NCBI RefSeq assembly: GCF_001182785.1
Contig: NZ_CP012099.1
Coordinates: forward strand, 5,228,527-5,292,526
Length of the DNA: 64,000 nucleotides
Reading direction: 5' to 3'
Origin: Bacillus thuringiensis
GTDB lineage: Bacteria; Bacillota; Bacilli; Bacillales; Bacillaceae_G
The translations under genes and the position numbers were made by a program. The notes beneath the pieces were generated by a model. It was not told the origin of the DNA. It did not search any database and saw only the letters and a list, made by a program, of their open reading frames with translations. Below, in pieces: positions 25,859-35,870 of this stretch; within the stretch, counting starts at the first letter, position 1, and each line of letters opens with the position of its first letter.

Positions 25859-26506
25859 TTAAATTACGTAACAATATACACTTAGAAAATGCGCAAGACT
25901 ACCTAATAATACAAAAACATGAAAAATTTCATGATGCCCCATATATTTAAACTCTAACCATTTTGGCTTTGTTCCATAAATAAATCCACCAATTGTATAA
26001 AAAATGCCTCCAAGTACTAAGAAAATAATGCCTCCTGTACTTAAATTCTCAGCTAACGGTGCAAAGAATAAAACAATTAACCAACCCATCGTAATATAAA
26101 TTGCTGTCGATAACCATCTTGGACAATTAAACCAAAACATTTTAAATACAATGCCACAAATCGCAGTTGCATAGACTAAACAAAATAATAGTAAACCACT
26201 TGCTGAATTTAATGTAATCAAGCAAAAGGGTGCATATGTACCTGCAATTAATATAAAAATCATAGAATGATCTAGCTTCCTAAAGAAGTAAATAACACGT
26301 TCATTGGCCACAACACTATGATACACAGCTGACGCCGTATAAAGGACCATCATTCCAATACCAAACAAAATAACAGCTGTAATTGCAGCAAATGATGGCA
26401 TCTTAATAGAAACTTTCACAAGCATAGCTAATAAGGCAATAAATGATAATATCGCTCCACCTAAGTGAGTAAATGCGTTAACTGGTTCCCTTACATAAGT
26501 ATTCAT
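25859..26506 (-). CDS. Hemolysin III family (PAQR/YplQ-like) membrane protein
   Basis: 215 residues with seven membrane helices. EPVNAFTHLGGAILSFIALL, YTASAVYHS, FRKLDHSMIFILIAGTYAPFCL and KYMGHHEIFHVFVLLGSLAHF are the conserved blocks with the Glu, Asp and His residues of the PAQR/hemolysin III superfamily, probable metal-dependent hydrolases. B. cereus hemolysin III is pore-forming in vitro; for most members the function is in membrane homeostasis. ATG 26506 has GAGGGGTG upstream. A 16-bp perfect inverted repeat lies right upstream of the ribosome binding site. Confidence 0.9.
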   Translation of the reverse strand: MNTYVREPVNAFTHLGGAILSFIALLAMLVKVSIKMPSFAAITAVILFGIGMMVLYTASAVYHSVVANERVIYFFRKLDHSMIFILIAGTYAPFCLITLNSASGLLLFCLVYATAICGIVFKMFWFNCPRWLSTAIYITMGWLIVLFFAPLAENLSTGGIIFLVLGGIFYTIGGFIYGTKPKWLEFKYMGHHEIFHVFVLLGSLAHFLSVYCYVI

Positions 26507-26521
26507 AATAACACCCCTCAT

Positions 26522-26558
26522 ATAATTACATGTAGTTTTGATAACTACATGTAATTAT
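26522..26558. promoter_or_regulatory. 16-bp perfect inverted repeat upstream of the hemolysin III-like gene
   Basis: ATAATTACATGTAGTT (26522-26537), spacer TTGAT, then its exact complement AACTACATGTAATTAT (26543-26558). It is 16 bases upstream of the start, just before the ribosome binding site. It is most likely a repressor operator; an mRNA hairpin is an alternative. The sequence does not identify the regulator. Confidence 0.65.
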
Positions 26559-26670
26559 ATACACATTTCTTTTTAAGGTCAACATTTACAATTCATTTGT
26601 TTCGTAATACCATATTTAAAGATATATTAAACATTAAGTTCCACTAAGTTATAAAAGTGAGGGATTCTAC

Positions 26671-27231
26671 GTGGAAAATATAAATGAATTACTTGAGACA
26701 TTACATTTAGAAAAAAATATTAAACTTGAGGATATTCCAAATGTTGACTTATATGTAGACCAAGTTGTCCAACTATTTGAGAATACTTATGCAGATACAA
26801 CGAGAACTGATGATGAAAAAGTATTAACAAAAACGATGATTAATAATTACGCAAAAGGGAAACTATTTATCCCTATCAAAAATAAAAAGTATTCAAAAGA
26901 GCATATGATTTTAATTAGCCTGATTTACCAATTAAAGGGCGCACTCTCCATTAACGATATAAAAAGTTCATTAGAAAATATAAATGACTCCTTATTAAAC
27001 GATGATTCATTTGAATTAAATGCGGTATATAAAAATTATCTTACTCTTACTGAAAGCAATGTCGAAAGCTTTAAACAAGACGTAAATAAACGTGTTACAG
27101 AAGTAAATGAGATTTCTTCCTTAGAAGATACAAAGCTAGAAAAATTTCTACTACTAACATCCTTCGTGACTATGAGTAATATGTATAGACGTTTAGCAGA
27201 GCAACTAGTTGATGATTTGAAAAAATCATAA
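26671..27231 (+). CDS. DUF1836 domain-containing protein
   Basis: 186 residues, starting with GTG preceded by GTGAGGGA. Residues about 10-115 match the DUF1836 family pattern: LEDIPNVDLYVDQVVQLFE, then the characteristic LTKTMINNYAKGKLFIP and YSKEHMILISLIYQLKGALSINDIKSSL. The family is thought to have a MerR-like helix-turn-helix, so a regulatory role is possible but not shown. The C-terminal third is helical. There are no membrane segments. The gene is convergent with dbpA, with a shared terminator. Confidence 0.78.
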   Translation: MENINELLETLHLEKNIKLEDIPNVDLYVDQVVQLFENTYADTTRTDDEKVLTKTMINNYAKGKLFIPIKNKKYSKEHMILISLIYQLKGALSINDIKSSLENINDSLLNDDSFELNAVYKNYLTLTESNVESFKQDVNKRVTEVNEISSLEDTKLEKFLLLTSFVTMSNMYRRLAEQLVDDLKKS

Positions 27232-27233
27232 AT

Positions 27234-27269
27234 AAAAAACTATCCACCTATTAAAGTGGATAGTTTTTT
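27234..27269. terminator. Bidirectional terminator
   Basis: AAAAAACTATCCAC pairs perfectly with GTGGATAGTTTTTT between the convergent DUF1836 and dbpA genes. Confidence 0.9.
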
Positions 27270-27271
27270 AT

Positions 27272-28717
27272 TTACTTAATTGCCTCATGAACTTTTAATT
27301 GTTTCCCTTTAATCGTTGTAGTCTTCATGACTTTCAAGACAAGTGGTCCTTTTCCATTTAATATTTCAACGTAAGAAACGTTATCTTGTATCGTAATAAT
27401 GCCTATATCTTCTGCTGTAACACCTTTAATTTTAGCAATTGTACCGACGAAATCTACCGCTCTAATTTTCTTTTTCTTCCCGCCATTAAAGTACAGCTTC
27501 ATAATGCCTTTGTTTATGTCCGCATTTTTATCTTTCTTTATAATTGGTTTAGCATGTATCTTTTCTTCAAATGCAGCTTTCTCTTTCATAACTTCTTCTT
27601 TTGAAGGTCCAATTGCCTTTGGAATTTCAAAACCAATATAATCCTCAATCTCTTCTAAAAATCTATTTTCATATGGTGTTATAAATGTAATAGCTTTTCC
27701 ACTATTTCCAGCTCGTCCCGTTCTTCCAGTACGATGTACATAGCTTTCTTTTTCAAGTGGAATATCATAATTAATAACATGTGTAATATTATCAATATCG
27801 ATTCCTCTCGCAGCCACGTCTGTTGCTACTAAATAACGGAATTTCCCTTTTCTAAAATCATCCATGACTTCAAAACGATCTTCTTGTACCATACCACCAT
27901 GTATTTTGTCGCAAGGATAGTTTGCTCGTTTTAACTGTCTATATACATGATCTACATTTTCTTGTGTACGACAGAAAATAATACAACTATCAGGATTCTC
28001 AATCGTTGTTACATCTTTAAGTAGTGAAAGCTTCTCGTCTTCTATCACCTCAAAAAGAGTATGTTCAATTTTATCCGTTGTAATCCCGGCCGCTTTAATT
28101 TCAATATGAATTGGTGAATTCATATATGTACGAGATAATTTTTCAACATCTTCTGGAAGTGTTGCTGAAAATAACATTGTCATTCTTTTTGTAGGTAATT
28201 CATCAATAATTGCCTCTACTTGATCGATAAAGCCCATATTTAGCATCTCATCTGCTTCATCAATAACTAAATACTTCAAACACTCTAAAGAAAGGGTACC
28301 CTTTTCAATATGATCCAACACACGACCAGGAGTCCCAACTACAATATGTGTCTTTTGCTTTAATTCTAATTTTTGACGTGCAAATGGAGATTTCCCATAA
28401 ACTGCCGCAGCCTTAATCCTTTTGAATCGACCTATATTCGTAATATCTTCTTTTACCTGTACCGCAAGCTCTCTCGTTGGTGTTAAAACTAATGCTTGTG
28501 GTTTATTCTCTTCCCACTCCACCATTTCACAAAGTGGAATACCAAATGAAGCTGTTTTTCCACTTCCAGTCTGGGACTTCACAACAAGATCCTTCTTTTG
28601 TAATGCGACTGGAATAACCTCACCTTGTACTTCTGTTGGATGATCATATCCTAACCCAGTAAGTGCCCTTACAATTTCCTTACTTAATTTATAATCAGAA
28701 AAACTTTTTTTACTCAT
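27272..28717 (-). CDS. dbpA: DEAD-box RNA helicase DbpA (YxiN)
   Basis: 481 residues with the full helicase core: Q motif ([11 protein letters not shown]), Walker A ([11 protein letters not shown] near residue 50), PTRELA, TPGR, the DEAD box (VIDEADEML), SATLP, then the second domain with [15 protein letters not shown] and HRTGRTGR. Residues about 405-481 form the DbpA RNA-binding domain ([22 protein letters not shown]), which targets hairpin 92 of 23S rRNA in YxiN. It acts in large ribosomal subunit assembly. The gene is single, with GAGGT before the ATG and a shared terminator downstream. Confidence 0.95.
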   Translation of the reverse strand: MSKKSFSDYKLSKEIVRALTGLGYDHPTEVQGEVIPVALQKKDLVVKSQTGSGKTASFGIPLCEMVEWEENKPQALVLTPTRELAVQVKEDITNIGRFKRIKAAAVYGKSPFARQKLELKQKTHIVVGTPGRVLDHIEKGTLSLECLKYLVIDEADEMLNMGFIDQVEAIIDELPTKRMTMLFSATLPEDVEKLSRTYMNSPIHIEIKAAGITTDKIEHTLFEVIEDEKLSLLKDVTTIENPDSCIIFCRTQENVDHVYRQLKRANYPCDKIHGGMVQEDRFEVMDDFRKGKFRYLVATDVAARGIDIDNITHVINYDIPLEKESYVHRTGRTGRAGNSGKAITFITPYENRFLEEIEDYIGFEIPKAIGPSKEEVMKEKAAFEEKIHAKPIIKKDKNADINKGIMKLYFNGGKKKKIRAVDFVGTIAKIKGVTAEDIGIITIQDNVSYVEILNGKGPLVLKVMKTTTIKGKQLKVHEAIK

Positions 28718-29099
28718 ATATTAACCTCATTTTATTCTGTATTATTTTCTTTTTTATCTTTTGTATACGTTACTATCACCCTACTTATTATACTTGAAAC
28801 CTCACATAAAAAGGTGGATCATGCCAGATTCATCTTTTTATATAGAAATAAACCTTATCATTTCATATATTGTTCAACTAATTGATAACATCTTTTGCTC
28901 GTATTGTTAGCATTAACCCTTTCATAGTACCCTCGCCCTACCAAAAAATAAAAAGAATACATACAACCTTGTGTAATTATCTCAATTTTTCAACCTTTCC
29001 CATAAACGAACAATACAATTGAAAAAACGTTTTAAATTCGTTTTTAACGTTGTTTTTCAGATATAAAATCTACTTTTTCAAAAAATGTTAAGAAATCCT

Positions 29100-29128
29100 T
29101 TGACTTCTTAATAAAAATAATGTAAATT
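29100..29128 (+). promoter_or_regulatory. Sigma-A promoter of guaC
   Basis: TTGACT (29100-29105), a 17-base spacer and TAAATT (29123-29128), about 60 bases before the start codon. Confidence 0.6.
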
Positions 29129-29138
29129 ATCCTATGGA

Positions 29139-29172
29139 CGAACATTTTTGATTAATAAAAATAAAATATTCG
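29139..29172. promoter_or_regulatory. Paired PurBoxes (PurR operator) at guaC
   Basis: CGAACATT (29139-29146) and the inverted AATATTCG (29165-29172) are arranged as in Bacillus PurR operators. They lie just downstream of the -10. The CGAAC-to-(A/G)TTCG spacing of 24 bases is the same as at purA. Confidence 0.6.
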
Positions 29173-29188
29173 TATTTTAGGGGTGTAA

Positions 29189-30175
29189 ATGATGGAAAAC
29201 GTATTCGACTATGAAGATATTCAATTAATTCCTGCAAAATGTATTGTAAATAGCCGCTCTGAATGTGATACAACTGTCACTTTAGGAAAACATAAATTTA
29301 AATTACCTGTCGTGCCTGCAAATATGCAAACGATTATTGATGAAAGAATCGCAACTTATTTAGCTGAAAACAATTACTTCTATATCATGCATCGTTTCCA
29401 ACCAGAGAAACGAATCTCATTCATTAGAGATATGCAATCACGTGGATTAATCGCTTCTATCAGCGTTGGTGTAAAAGAGGACGAATATGAATTCGTACAA
29501 CAATTAGCTGCTGAGCAACTTACACCTGAATATATCACGATTGATATCGCACACGGTCATTCTAATGCTGTGATCAACATGATTCAACATATTAAAAAAC
29601 ATTTACCAGAGAGCTTCGTTATCGCTGGAAACGTTGGAACTCCAGAAGCGGTAAGAGAATTAGAAAATGCTGGTGCTGATGCAACAAAAGTTGGTATTGG
29701 ACCTGGTAAAGTTTGTATTACTAAAATTAAAACAGGCTTCGGAACTGGTGGTTGGCAGCTAGCTGCACTTCGCTGGTGTGCAAAAGCTGCAAGTAAGCCA
29801 ATTATCGCTGATGGTGGTATTCGTACACACGGCGACGTAGCTAAATCTATTCGATTTGGGGCAACTATGGTAATGATCGGTTCTCTATTCGCTGGTCACG
29901 AAGAGTCTCCAGGGGAAACTATCGAAAGAGATGGCAAACTTTATAAAGAATACTTCGGTTCTGCTTCTGAATTCCAAAAGGGTGAGAAGAAAAACGTTGA
30001 AGGTAAGAAAATGTTCGTTGAGCATAAAGGTTCTTTAGAAGATACGTTAATCGAAATGGAACAAGATCTTCAATCTTCTATCTCTTACGCTGGTGGAACA
30101 AAACTAGATGCTATTCGTACTGTAGATTATGTTGTCGTGAAAAACTCGATTTTCAATGGTGACAAAGTATATTAA
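29189..30175 (+). CDS. guaC: GMP reductase
   Basis: 328 residues of the IMP dehydrogenase/GMP reductase fold without a CBS module. [11 protein letters not shown], the phosphate-binding segments and [15 protein letters not shown] with the catalytic Cys176 identify it, and [33 protein letters not shown] is the second phosphate motif. It converts GMP to IMP using NADPH, recycling guanine nucleotides. The GuaC2-type length fits Bacilli. The ATG at 29189 or the next codon (29192) may be used; AGGGGTG is upstream. PurR probably represses it. Confidence 0.96.
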   Translation: MMENVFDYEDIQLIPAKCIVNSRSECDTTVTLGKHKFKLPVVPANMQTIIDERIATYLAENNYFYIMHRFQPEKRISFIRDMQSRGLIASISVGVKEDEYEFVQQLAAEQLTPEYITIDIAHGHSNAVINMIQHIKKHLPESFVIAGNVGTPEAVRELENAGADATKVGIGPGKVCITKIKTGFGTGGWQLAALRWCAKAASKPIIADGGIRTHGDVAKSIRFGATMVMIGSLFAGHEESPGETIERDGKLYKEYFGSASEFQKGEKKNVEGKKMFVEHKGSLEDTLIEMEQDLQSSISYAGGTKLDAIRTVDYVVVKNSIFNGDKVY

Positions 30176-30186
30176 TTCTTAAATTT

Positions 30187-30226
30187 AAAAAGAAGGAGAA
30201 GCATTTCTATGCTTCTCCTTCTTTTT
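30187..30226 (+). terminator. Terminator of guaC
   Basis: AAAAAGAAGGAGAAGCAT pairs with ATGCTTCTCCTTCTTTTT around loop TTCT, 12 bases after the stop. Confidence 0.92.
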
Positions 30227-30312
30227 CATATATAAAAATGTAAAATATTTTTATTTTACTGAATTTTCTAGTATCATATTTTTAGATGCTTTTAATAAGG
30301 GGGATGTAAGAC

Positions 30313-32130
30313 ATGAAAACTATAATTGAGAATCGTCTTGTTCGTGCGGAAGTACCTAACGAACTAAAATGGGATTTGTCTGATTTGTATAAGTCTGATG
30401 ATGAGTGGCATACCGCATTAAACGTATTAGAAAATAATATACAGAAACTTGATGCATTTAAAGGACGGTTACATACTAACTCCACAACTTTATTAAATTG
30501 TCTACTTTTAGAAGAAGAGCTTTTAATGAAGTTAACAAAACTGTACTCATATGCAAATTTAAAAGAATCTACTGATCGTACAAATCCAATCATTCAAGCG
30601 AACTCTTCCAAAATTTCTGCTTTATGGACGAAAGTACATACTGCACTATCCTTTATTCATAATGAAATCCTCTCATTCGACGAAGGAACAATTGAAAAAT
30701 ATTTAACTGAAGAAACAAAACTCGAACCTTTCCGTAAGTCGTTACTAGAAATACTCCAAAAAAGGCAGCACACACTCTCTCCTGAAACAGAAGAAGCACT
30801 TGCTACACTTGGCGAAGTTCATAGTTCTCCATACAAAATTTACGGCATGACTAAATTGGCAGATATGGATTTCACTTCTATACAAGACGAACAAGGAAAC
30901 GAACTCCCTGTTTCTTTCGCATTATTTGAAAGCAAATATGAATTTTCTCCAAGCGCATACATACGTAGAAAAGCATACTCATCATTTGTTTCCACTTTGA
31001 AGCGCTATAAAAATACAGTTGCGACTACATATGCTACCGAAGTAAAAAAACAAGTAACACTTTCTCGTTTACGTAAATATGAATCCGTTACCCATATGCT
31101 ATTAGAACCACAAAAGGTTCCACTTGAAATGTATAACAACCAACTTGATATTATTTATAAAGAATTAGCACCTCATATGCGCCGTTTTGCAGATTTAAAA
31201 AAGAAAGTATTAGGACTCGATCAAATGCTTTTCTGTGACTTACATGCACCTTTAGATCCCGAATTTAATCCGGCGATTACTTATGAAGAAGCAGGCACGC
31301 TCATTCAAGATTCTTTAAAAGTATTAGGCGATGAATATAGTTCCATAATCGAAAAAGGATTCAAAGAAAGATGGGTAGATCTTGCAGATAACGTAGGCAA
31401 ATCAACAGGGGCATTTTGCTCAAGTCCATACGGCTCTCATCCCTATATTTTAATTACATGGCAAAATACGATGCGTGGATGCTTCACATTAGCACATGAA
31501 TTTGGACATGCTGGTCATTTCTATTTAGCAAATAAAAATCAACGTATCATGAACGTACGTCCATCTATGTACTTTGTTGAAGCACCATCAACTATGAATG
31601 AATTACTATTAGCTCAGCATTTACTAGCGACTACCGACGATAAGAGAATGCGCAGATGGGTCATTCTACAACTACTCGGCACATATTATCACAACTTTGT
31701 TACTCATTTACTTGAGGGTGAATATCAACGTAGAGTATATGCTCTAGCAGAAGAAGGACAGGCCCTTACAGCTACAACTTTAACTGAAATTAAAACAAAT
31801 GTCCTTTCGACATTCTGGGGAGATTCTGTGGAAATCGATGAAGGTGCGGGCTTAACTTGGATGCGTCAGCCTCATTATTATATGGGGCTATATTCTTACA
31901 CATATTCCGCAGGCCTCACTGCATCTACTGCAGTAGCTCAAATGATTAAAGAAGAAGGACAACCTGCTATTGATCGCTGGTTAGATGTGCTTCGCGCTGG
32001 TGGTACAATGAAACCACTTGAACTAATGAAACATGCCGGAATAGATATGTCAAAACCAGATGCAATCCGTAAAGCTGTTTCTTACGTTAGTTCATTAATT
32101 GATGAATTAGAGCATTCTTATCAAGAATAA
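30313..32130 (+). CDS. pepF: Oligoendopeptidase F family metallopeptidase (M3B)
   Basis: 605 residues, a normal PepF length. The zinc site LAHEFGHAGHF contains His395-Glu396-xx-His399, with the third ligand Glu expected in FVEAPSTMNELLLAQHLL. The C-terminal HYYMGLYSYTYSAGLTASTAVAQ is the family's Tyr-rich substrate site. No signal peptide is present, so it acts in the cytoplasm on oligopeptides. B. cereus-group genomes carry several PepF paralogues; which one this is cannot be said. It stands alone, with GGGGGATG upstream and a bidirectional terminator downstream. Confidence 0.92.
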   Translation: MKTIIENRLVRAEVPNELKWDLSDLYKSDDEWHTALNVLENNIQKLDAFKGRLHTNSTTLLNCLLLEEELLMKLTKLYSYANLKESTDRTNPIIQANSSKISALWTKVHTALSFIHNEILSFDEGTIEKYLTEETKLEPFRKSLLEILQKRQHTLSPETEEALATLGEVHSSPYKIYGMTKLADMDFTSIQDEQGNELPVSFALFESKYEFSPSAYIRRKAYSSFVSTLKRYKNTVATTYATEVKKQVTLSRLRKYESVTHMLLEPQKVPLEMYNNQLDIIYKELAPHMRRFADLKKKVLGLDQMLFCDLHAPLDPEFNPAITYEEAGTLIQDSLKVLGDEYSSIIEKGFKERWVDLADNVGKSTGAFCSSPYGSHPYILITWQNTMRGCFTLAHEFGHAGHFYLANKNQRIMNVRPSMYFVEAPSTMNELLLAQHLLATTDDKRMRRWVILQLLGTYYHNFVTHLLEGEYQRRVYALAEEGQALTATTLTEIKTNVLSTFWGDSVEIDEGAGLTWMRQPHYYMGLYSYTYSAGLTASTAVAQMIKEEGQPAIDRWLDVLRAGGTMKPLELMKHAGIDMSKPDAIRKAVSYVSSLIDELEHSYQE

Positions 32131-32131
32131 A

Positions 32132-32164
32132 AAAATAAGCCCTCGCTTTATGAGGGCTTATTTT
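32132..32164. terminator. Bidirectional terminator
   Basis: AAAATAAGCCCTC pairs with GAGGGCTTATTTT between the convergent pepF and radical SAM genes. Confidence 0.9.
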
Positions 32165-32168
32165 ATAT

Positions 32169-33047
32169 TTACTTCCCAAACCTTTTGCGGTATCCACATT
32201 TCCTACAAAGTTCTTCAACCGCAACTCTTTTTGAAAATCCATCGACAATGTTTGTTGCTCTTTCACCTTCTATAATGTTAGAAAATGAATCATTATTAAT
32301 ATTTCCAAGGTTAATAATCCCTTCACCATCTAAACAACAAGGAATAACCGTCCCATTGGCTAAAATCCCTGCCTGATTACGAAGTCCATGACAGAATCCT
32401 TTCCCATCATCCTCTTCTTCATGTAATGCTGGCCACTGGAATTCATAGTCTTGATTAATAAAGACACGTTCTGCAATTTTTATACCTTTTCCTGGTGTAA
32501 GCTTCTCTTCAATCTGATAAGATAGATCAAATTCATTTTCAATTATGGATAATAACTCTCTATTTTTCTGGATTTCAGCATTTGTTTTATTATCCTGAGT
32601 TAAATTCCATAACCTTAACGATACAATTAAATCTGATTGACTTGTCGCTTCCCTAATGAAGGAAAGTATACTCCTTACATAGCCTTCTTTATCTTGCGAA
32701 CCTGGGTGCCCATCAAAACTATGCAGTGAAAAATTCATTTGTCTTAACGCGGGCTTATTTAACAGTCTATGCCTTCTCTTATTAATTAACGTTCCGTTCG
32801 TTGTAATATTAACTTTAAACCCTTTTTCATGACTTAAGTCTAATAGTTGATCTATTTTCGGATGGAGCAATGGCTCACCCTTCACGTGCAAATAAATGTA
32901 GTCTGTGTGAGGTTTAATTTGGTCTAATCTTTTAGCAAAATCCTCTACAGAAATGAATTGCTTCTGCCTTTCCGTCGGCGGACAAAAGCTACACGCAAGA
33001 TTACACACACTCGTAATCTCCAAGTAAAACTTCTTAAACTTCTTCAC
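32169..33047 (-). CDS. Radical SAM/SPASM domain protein
   Basis: 292 residues. The N-terminus has the radical SAM iron-sulfur motif C15-x3-C19-x2-C22 (VCNLACSFC), followed by GEPLLHPKI and NITTNGTLI. The C-terminus carries the SPASM-type cysteines: CHGL, VIPCCLDGEG and ELCRKCGYR. SPASM proteins often mature peptides or activate enzymes, but no precursor peptide gene or target is seen beside it, so the substrate is unknown. Translation starts at GTG with TGAGGA upstream. The gene is monocistronic. Confidence 0.9.
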   Translation of the reverse strand: MKKFKKFYLEITSVCNLACSFCPPTERQKQFISVEDFAKRLDQIKPHTDYIYLHVKGEPLLHPKIDQLLDLSHEKGFKVNITTNGTLINKRRHRLLNKPALRQMNFSLHSFDGHPGSQDKEGYVRSILSFIREATSQSDLIVSLRLWNLTQDNKTNAEIQKNRELLSIIENEFDLSYQIEEKLTPGKGIKIAERVFINQDYEFQWPALHEEEDDGKGFCHGLRNQAGILANGTVIPCCLDGEGIINLGNINNDSFSNIIEGERATNIVDGFSKRVAVEELCRKCGYRKRFGK

Positions 33048-33164
33048 CTTTAATTCCTCACTTCTCTAACTACTTATACTTTTTCCTCTTCATATTACAG
33101 CATATTTTTATGGAAATAGAAACATACTTATTTTAGGAAATCTACATACCATCTAATAATATTT

Positions 33165-33202
33165 AAAAGACCATCGGTAATTTTTGTCCAATGGTCTTTT
33201 TA
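33165..33202 (-). terminator. Terminator of the histidine kinase gene
   Basis: AAAAGACCAT pairs with ATGGTCTTTT, about 65 bases past the kinase stop on the minus strand. Confidence 0.8.
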
Positions 33203-33267
33203 TCCTTTTTATATGCAAAGAATAAATTTATTTATGATACGGTTCATCATAACTAACCTAAATAAGG

Positions 33268-35286
33268 TTATTTTTTATTATCTTTATAATTAAATTTAAC
33301 AAAAAATGTAGTGCCTTCTGATCCTGTTTTAATTTCTATTTTTGCATTATGGCGGGCAGCAATGGCATAACATACACCTATCCCCAATCCAGTTCCATTA
33401 TCTTTGGTCGTGTAAAATGGCGTACCCAGTTTCTCTAATACTTCAGGCCTAATACCTTTTCCTTGATCGCGCACTGCAAGCACCACACAATTTTGACCTT
33501 CCTTGTAGGTGCTAATGGTTAGAACTTTCCCTGTATTCATCGCTTCTAAGCCATTACGATATAGATTCATTAATAATTGCCGTATCTCATTACGATTTAA
33601 AAGTAATTCCGGAATGTCATTTGTATCGACTTGAATATACTTATTTTGATTGTGCGTATCAACCTTTATTAAAGGAATAATATCGCGGATAATTGAATTT
33701 AAATCTAACATCTGCAAATCCAATTTCCTTGTATTCCCCATTGAGAGAAATTCAGTAATAATAGAATTGGCACGGTTAAGTTCTTCAATCATTAAATGAA
33801 AGTACTTATTATGTTTCTCATAGGTATTCTCTTCTTTTAATAACTGCAAAAATCCTAGTACCGTTGTCATTGGATTTCTAATTTCATGGCTGATACCTGC
33901 TGCCATTTGCCCTATTAAATCAATGTTAGATAACCTTTTCAATTCCTGTTCATATTTCTTTTTTTCCGTTATGTTTTTAAAAATACAGCAAATACCATCA
34001 TCATACGGGTATGCAATAACTTCGTGCCAATATTCATCTGCAGTAGAAAGAAATTCGAAATGAACTGTAGTTCGCTCTGACATTGCACGATGAAATTCCT
34101 TATACATAACTGTGTCGATGTCACTCGGGAAAACATCCCATATATTCTTTCCTAATACATCTTTTGCTGTTTTTCTTTGCGGAAAATATTGGTGCTTATT
34201 TACGTACGTAAATTCCCATTTATTATTTAAAGTAAAGAATCCATCCGTAATACATTCAATCACACTTGTAACTTTTTCATTAGCAGCAGCTAGCTCTCCC
34301 GTTCGCTCTTCCACTATACTTTCTAATTTATCCATATATAACAAATTTGAAAACGTAGGGGCTGTGGCATCAACGATAGATTTTGCTAGTTGAATTTGAG
34401 AATTATCATAATTGTGAGCTTTTCCTTCTTTGCCAACGACGATTACCCCTAATACTTCTCCCATTGAAACCAATGGAATCATCAATAAATCCTTACTATC
34501 TATATTTTTTGTTTGAATAACCTCTTGGATCTTGGCTTCATAGCTTTTCTCTGTCCAATCCGCTTCTGTCCAATCACAGCCCTTACTTAATTTCGTTGTT
34601 TTAATCGTTGTTTTGTCTAGCGGATCTAGAAGATGGGCAGTCATATTTTTACTTTCTAAAATCTGTTCTAAGTAAAAAAAGCATTTATCAAAACTCTCCT
34701 GTATCGAGGAACACATTGATAAATCACGGGTAACATTTAGTAACAGCTGCTTCTCAGCAATAAGGTTTTCCTTTTGTGTTAAATTATTTGCGTTTTGAAT
34801 TGCGACCGCGGCCATATTTACATAAGCTTCAACACTTTGAATTTCTGAATCTGTTAAGTTCATCGGAATCCCATAATCAAATAAAAAAACCAGACCAAAT
34901 AACTCTTGCCTAAATGAGATAGGCAGAGCTAATAAGGACTTAATTTTAAACGCATCAACTGGTCTCGGATCTGGTCGATGATCCTTTGAGGTATCAGGAA
35001 TATAGATGGTTTTTTTCGTTTCAATAACTTCTTTTGCCAATAAATCTACTTCAGGATCAATTACCTGAGTATCGAGCGTTACGCCATTTATGGTCTCTGG
35101 TTTTCCTGCAAATCCTCTAAATGTTCCATCTTCCTGGGGTAAATAAATTCCAACAGCATCGCACCTAACAATCTCCTCTGATATCGCCATTGTCACACGC
35201 TGTAATACTTCACGTAGTTCTAATTTTGTATTTATTATTTTTGTTATATTCGCGAGCCTAGAATATCTCGTCTGATCACTTACCAT
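33268..35286 (-). CDS. Soluble GAF-GAF-PAS sensor histidine kinase
   Basis: 672 residues with no membrane segment. In order: a GAF domain (about 15-160), a second GAF-like domain (about 180-315), a short coiled coil, a PAS domain (about 335-440), then the kinase core. The H-box MAAGISHEIRNPMTTVLGFLQLL holds His467 and resembles sporulation phosphorelay kinases of the KinA type. The ATPase domain has NEIRQLLMNLYRNGLEAM, VRDQGKGI and GTGLGIGV. No response regulator gene is adjacent, so the partner is elsewhere, possibly Spo0F. GGAGG lies 9 bases before the ATG. The signal is unknown. Confidence 0.88.
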   Translation of the reverse strand: MVSDQTRYSRLANITKIINTKLELREVLQRVTMAISEEIVRCDAVGIYLPQEDGTFRGFAGKPETINGVTLDTQVIDPEVDLLAKEVIETKKTIYIPDTSKDHRPDPRPVDAFKIKSLLALPISFRQELFGLVFLFDYGIPMNLTDSEIQSVEAYVNMAAVAIQNANNLTQKENLIAEKQLLLNVTRDLSMCSSIQESFDKCFFYLEQILESKNMTAHLLDPLDKTTIKTTKLSKGCDWTEADWTEKSYEAKIQEVIQTKNIDSKDLLMIPLVSMGEVLGVIVVGKEGKAHNYDNSQIQLAKSIVDATAPTFSNLLYMDKLESIVEERTGELAAANEKVTSVIECITDGFFTLNNKWEFTYVNKHQYFPQRKTAKDVLGKNIWDVFPSDIDTVMYKEFHRAMSERTTVHFEFLSTADEYWHEVIAYPYDDGICCIFKNITEKKKYEQELKRLSNIDLIGQMAAGISHEIRNPMTTVLGFLQLLKEENTYEKHNKYFHLMIEELNRANSIITEFLSMGNTRKLDLQMLDLNSIIRDIIPLIKVDTHNQNKYIQVDTNDIPELLLNRNEIRQLLMNLYRNGLEAMNTGKVLTISTYKEGQNCVVLAVRDQGKGIRPEVLEKLGTPFYTTKDNGTGLGIGVCYAIAARHNAKIEIKTGSEGTTFFVKFNYKDNKK

Positions 35287-35365
35287 TCACATAGCCTCCA
35301 GTTATAGGCATAATAAAATAAATATGATAATATCAGCGTCTTACCTTTGTTTTACATAGAATACC

Positions 35366-35845
35366 TTACTTATGGTAAGGTTCCCCACGATTAATCCGAA
35401 ACGCTCTATACACTTGCTCAAGCAACACTAATCGCATCAATTGGTGTGGTAATGTCATCTTTGAAAAAGAAAGTGATTCGTTTGAACGCTTCATCACTTC
35501 TGAACTTAGTCCAAGTGATCCACCAATTACAAATGCCACTTTACTCTTTCCGTATGTAGCAAGGCGATCTAGACTTACCGCAAATTCTTCTGATGACTTT
35601 TGCTTTCCTTCTATAGCTAAAGCAATCACATGCGTGTCATCAGAAATTTTATCCAATATACGTATACCTTCTTTTTCCTTTACAATTAACATTTCTGCTT
35701 CACTTAAATTTTCTGGAGCCTTTTCATCAGGCAATTCAATTACTTCTACTTTTGCATATGCTGATAATCGTTTTAAGTATTCTGCTATACCTTGTTTTAA
35801 ATATTTTTCTTTTAATTTCCCAATTGAAATAATCGAGATATTCAC
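35366..35845 (-). CDS. rlmH: 23S rRNA (pseudouridine1915-N3)-methyltransferase RlmH
   Basis: 159 residues, the exact usual length. [22 protein letters not shown] starts the SPOUT-fold enzyme; the SAM-binding trefoil knot is [15 protein letters not shown] and [26 protein letters not shown], and the protein ends EPYHK. It methylates pseudouridine 1915 in helix 69 of 23S rRNA. The start is GTG at 35845 with GGAGGATAC upstream; the longer frame runs into a DnaA-box cluster and is not used. It follows the CxxH/CxxC gene, as in other Bacillus genomes near walRKHIJ. Confidence 0.95.
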   Translation of the reverse strand: MNISIISIGKLKEKYLKQGIAEYLKRLSAYAKVEVIELPDEKAPENLSEAEMLIVKEKEGIRILDKISDDTHVIALAIEGKQKSSEEFAVSLDRLATYGKSKVAFVIGGSLGLSSEVMKRSNESLSFSKMTLPHQLMRLVLLEQVYRAFRINRGEPYHK

Positions 35846-35870
35846 ACGTATCCTCCACCTTACAAACATG

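Larger units (their letters stand above)
28718..29188. other. Divergent intergenic region dbpA-guaC
   Basis: The left part is an AT-rich dbpA leader with no clear structure. The right part holds the guaC promoter and paired PurBoxes, listed separately. A 29-codon open frame at 28821-28910 has a ribosome-binding-like AAGGTGG only 3 bases from its ATG and is not called. Confidence 0.5.
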
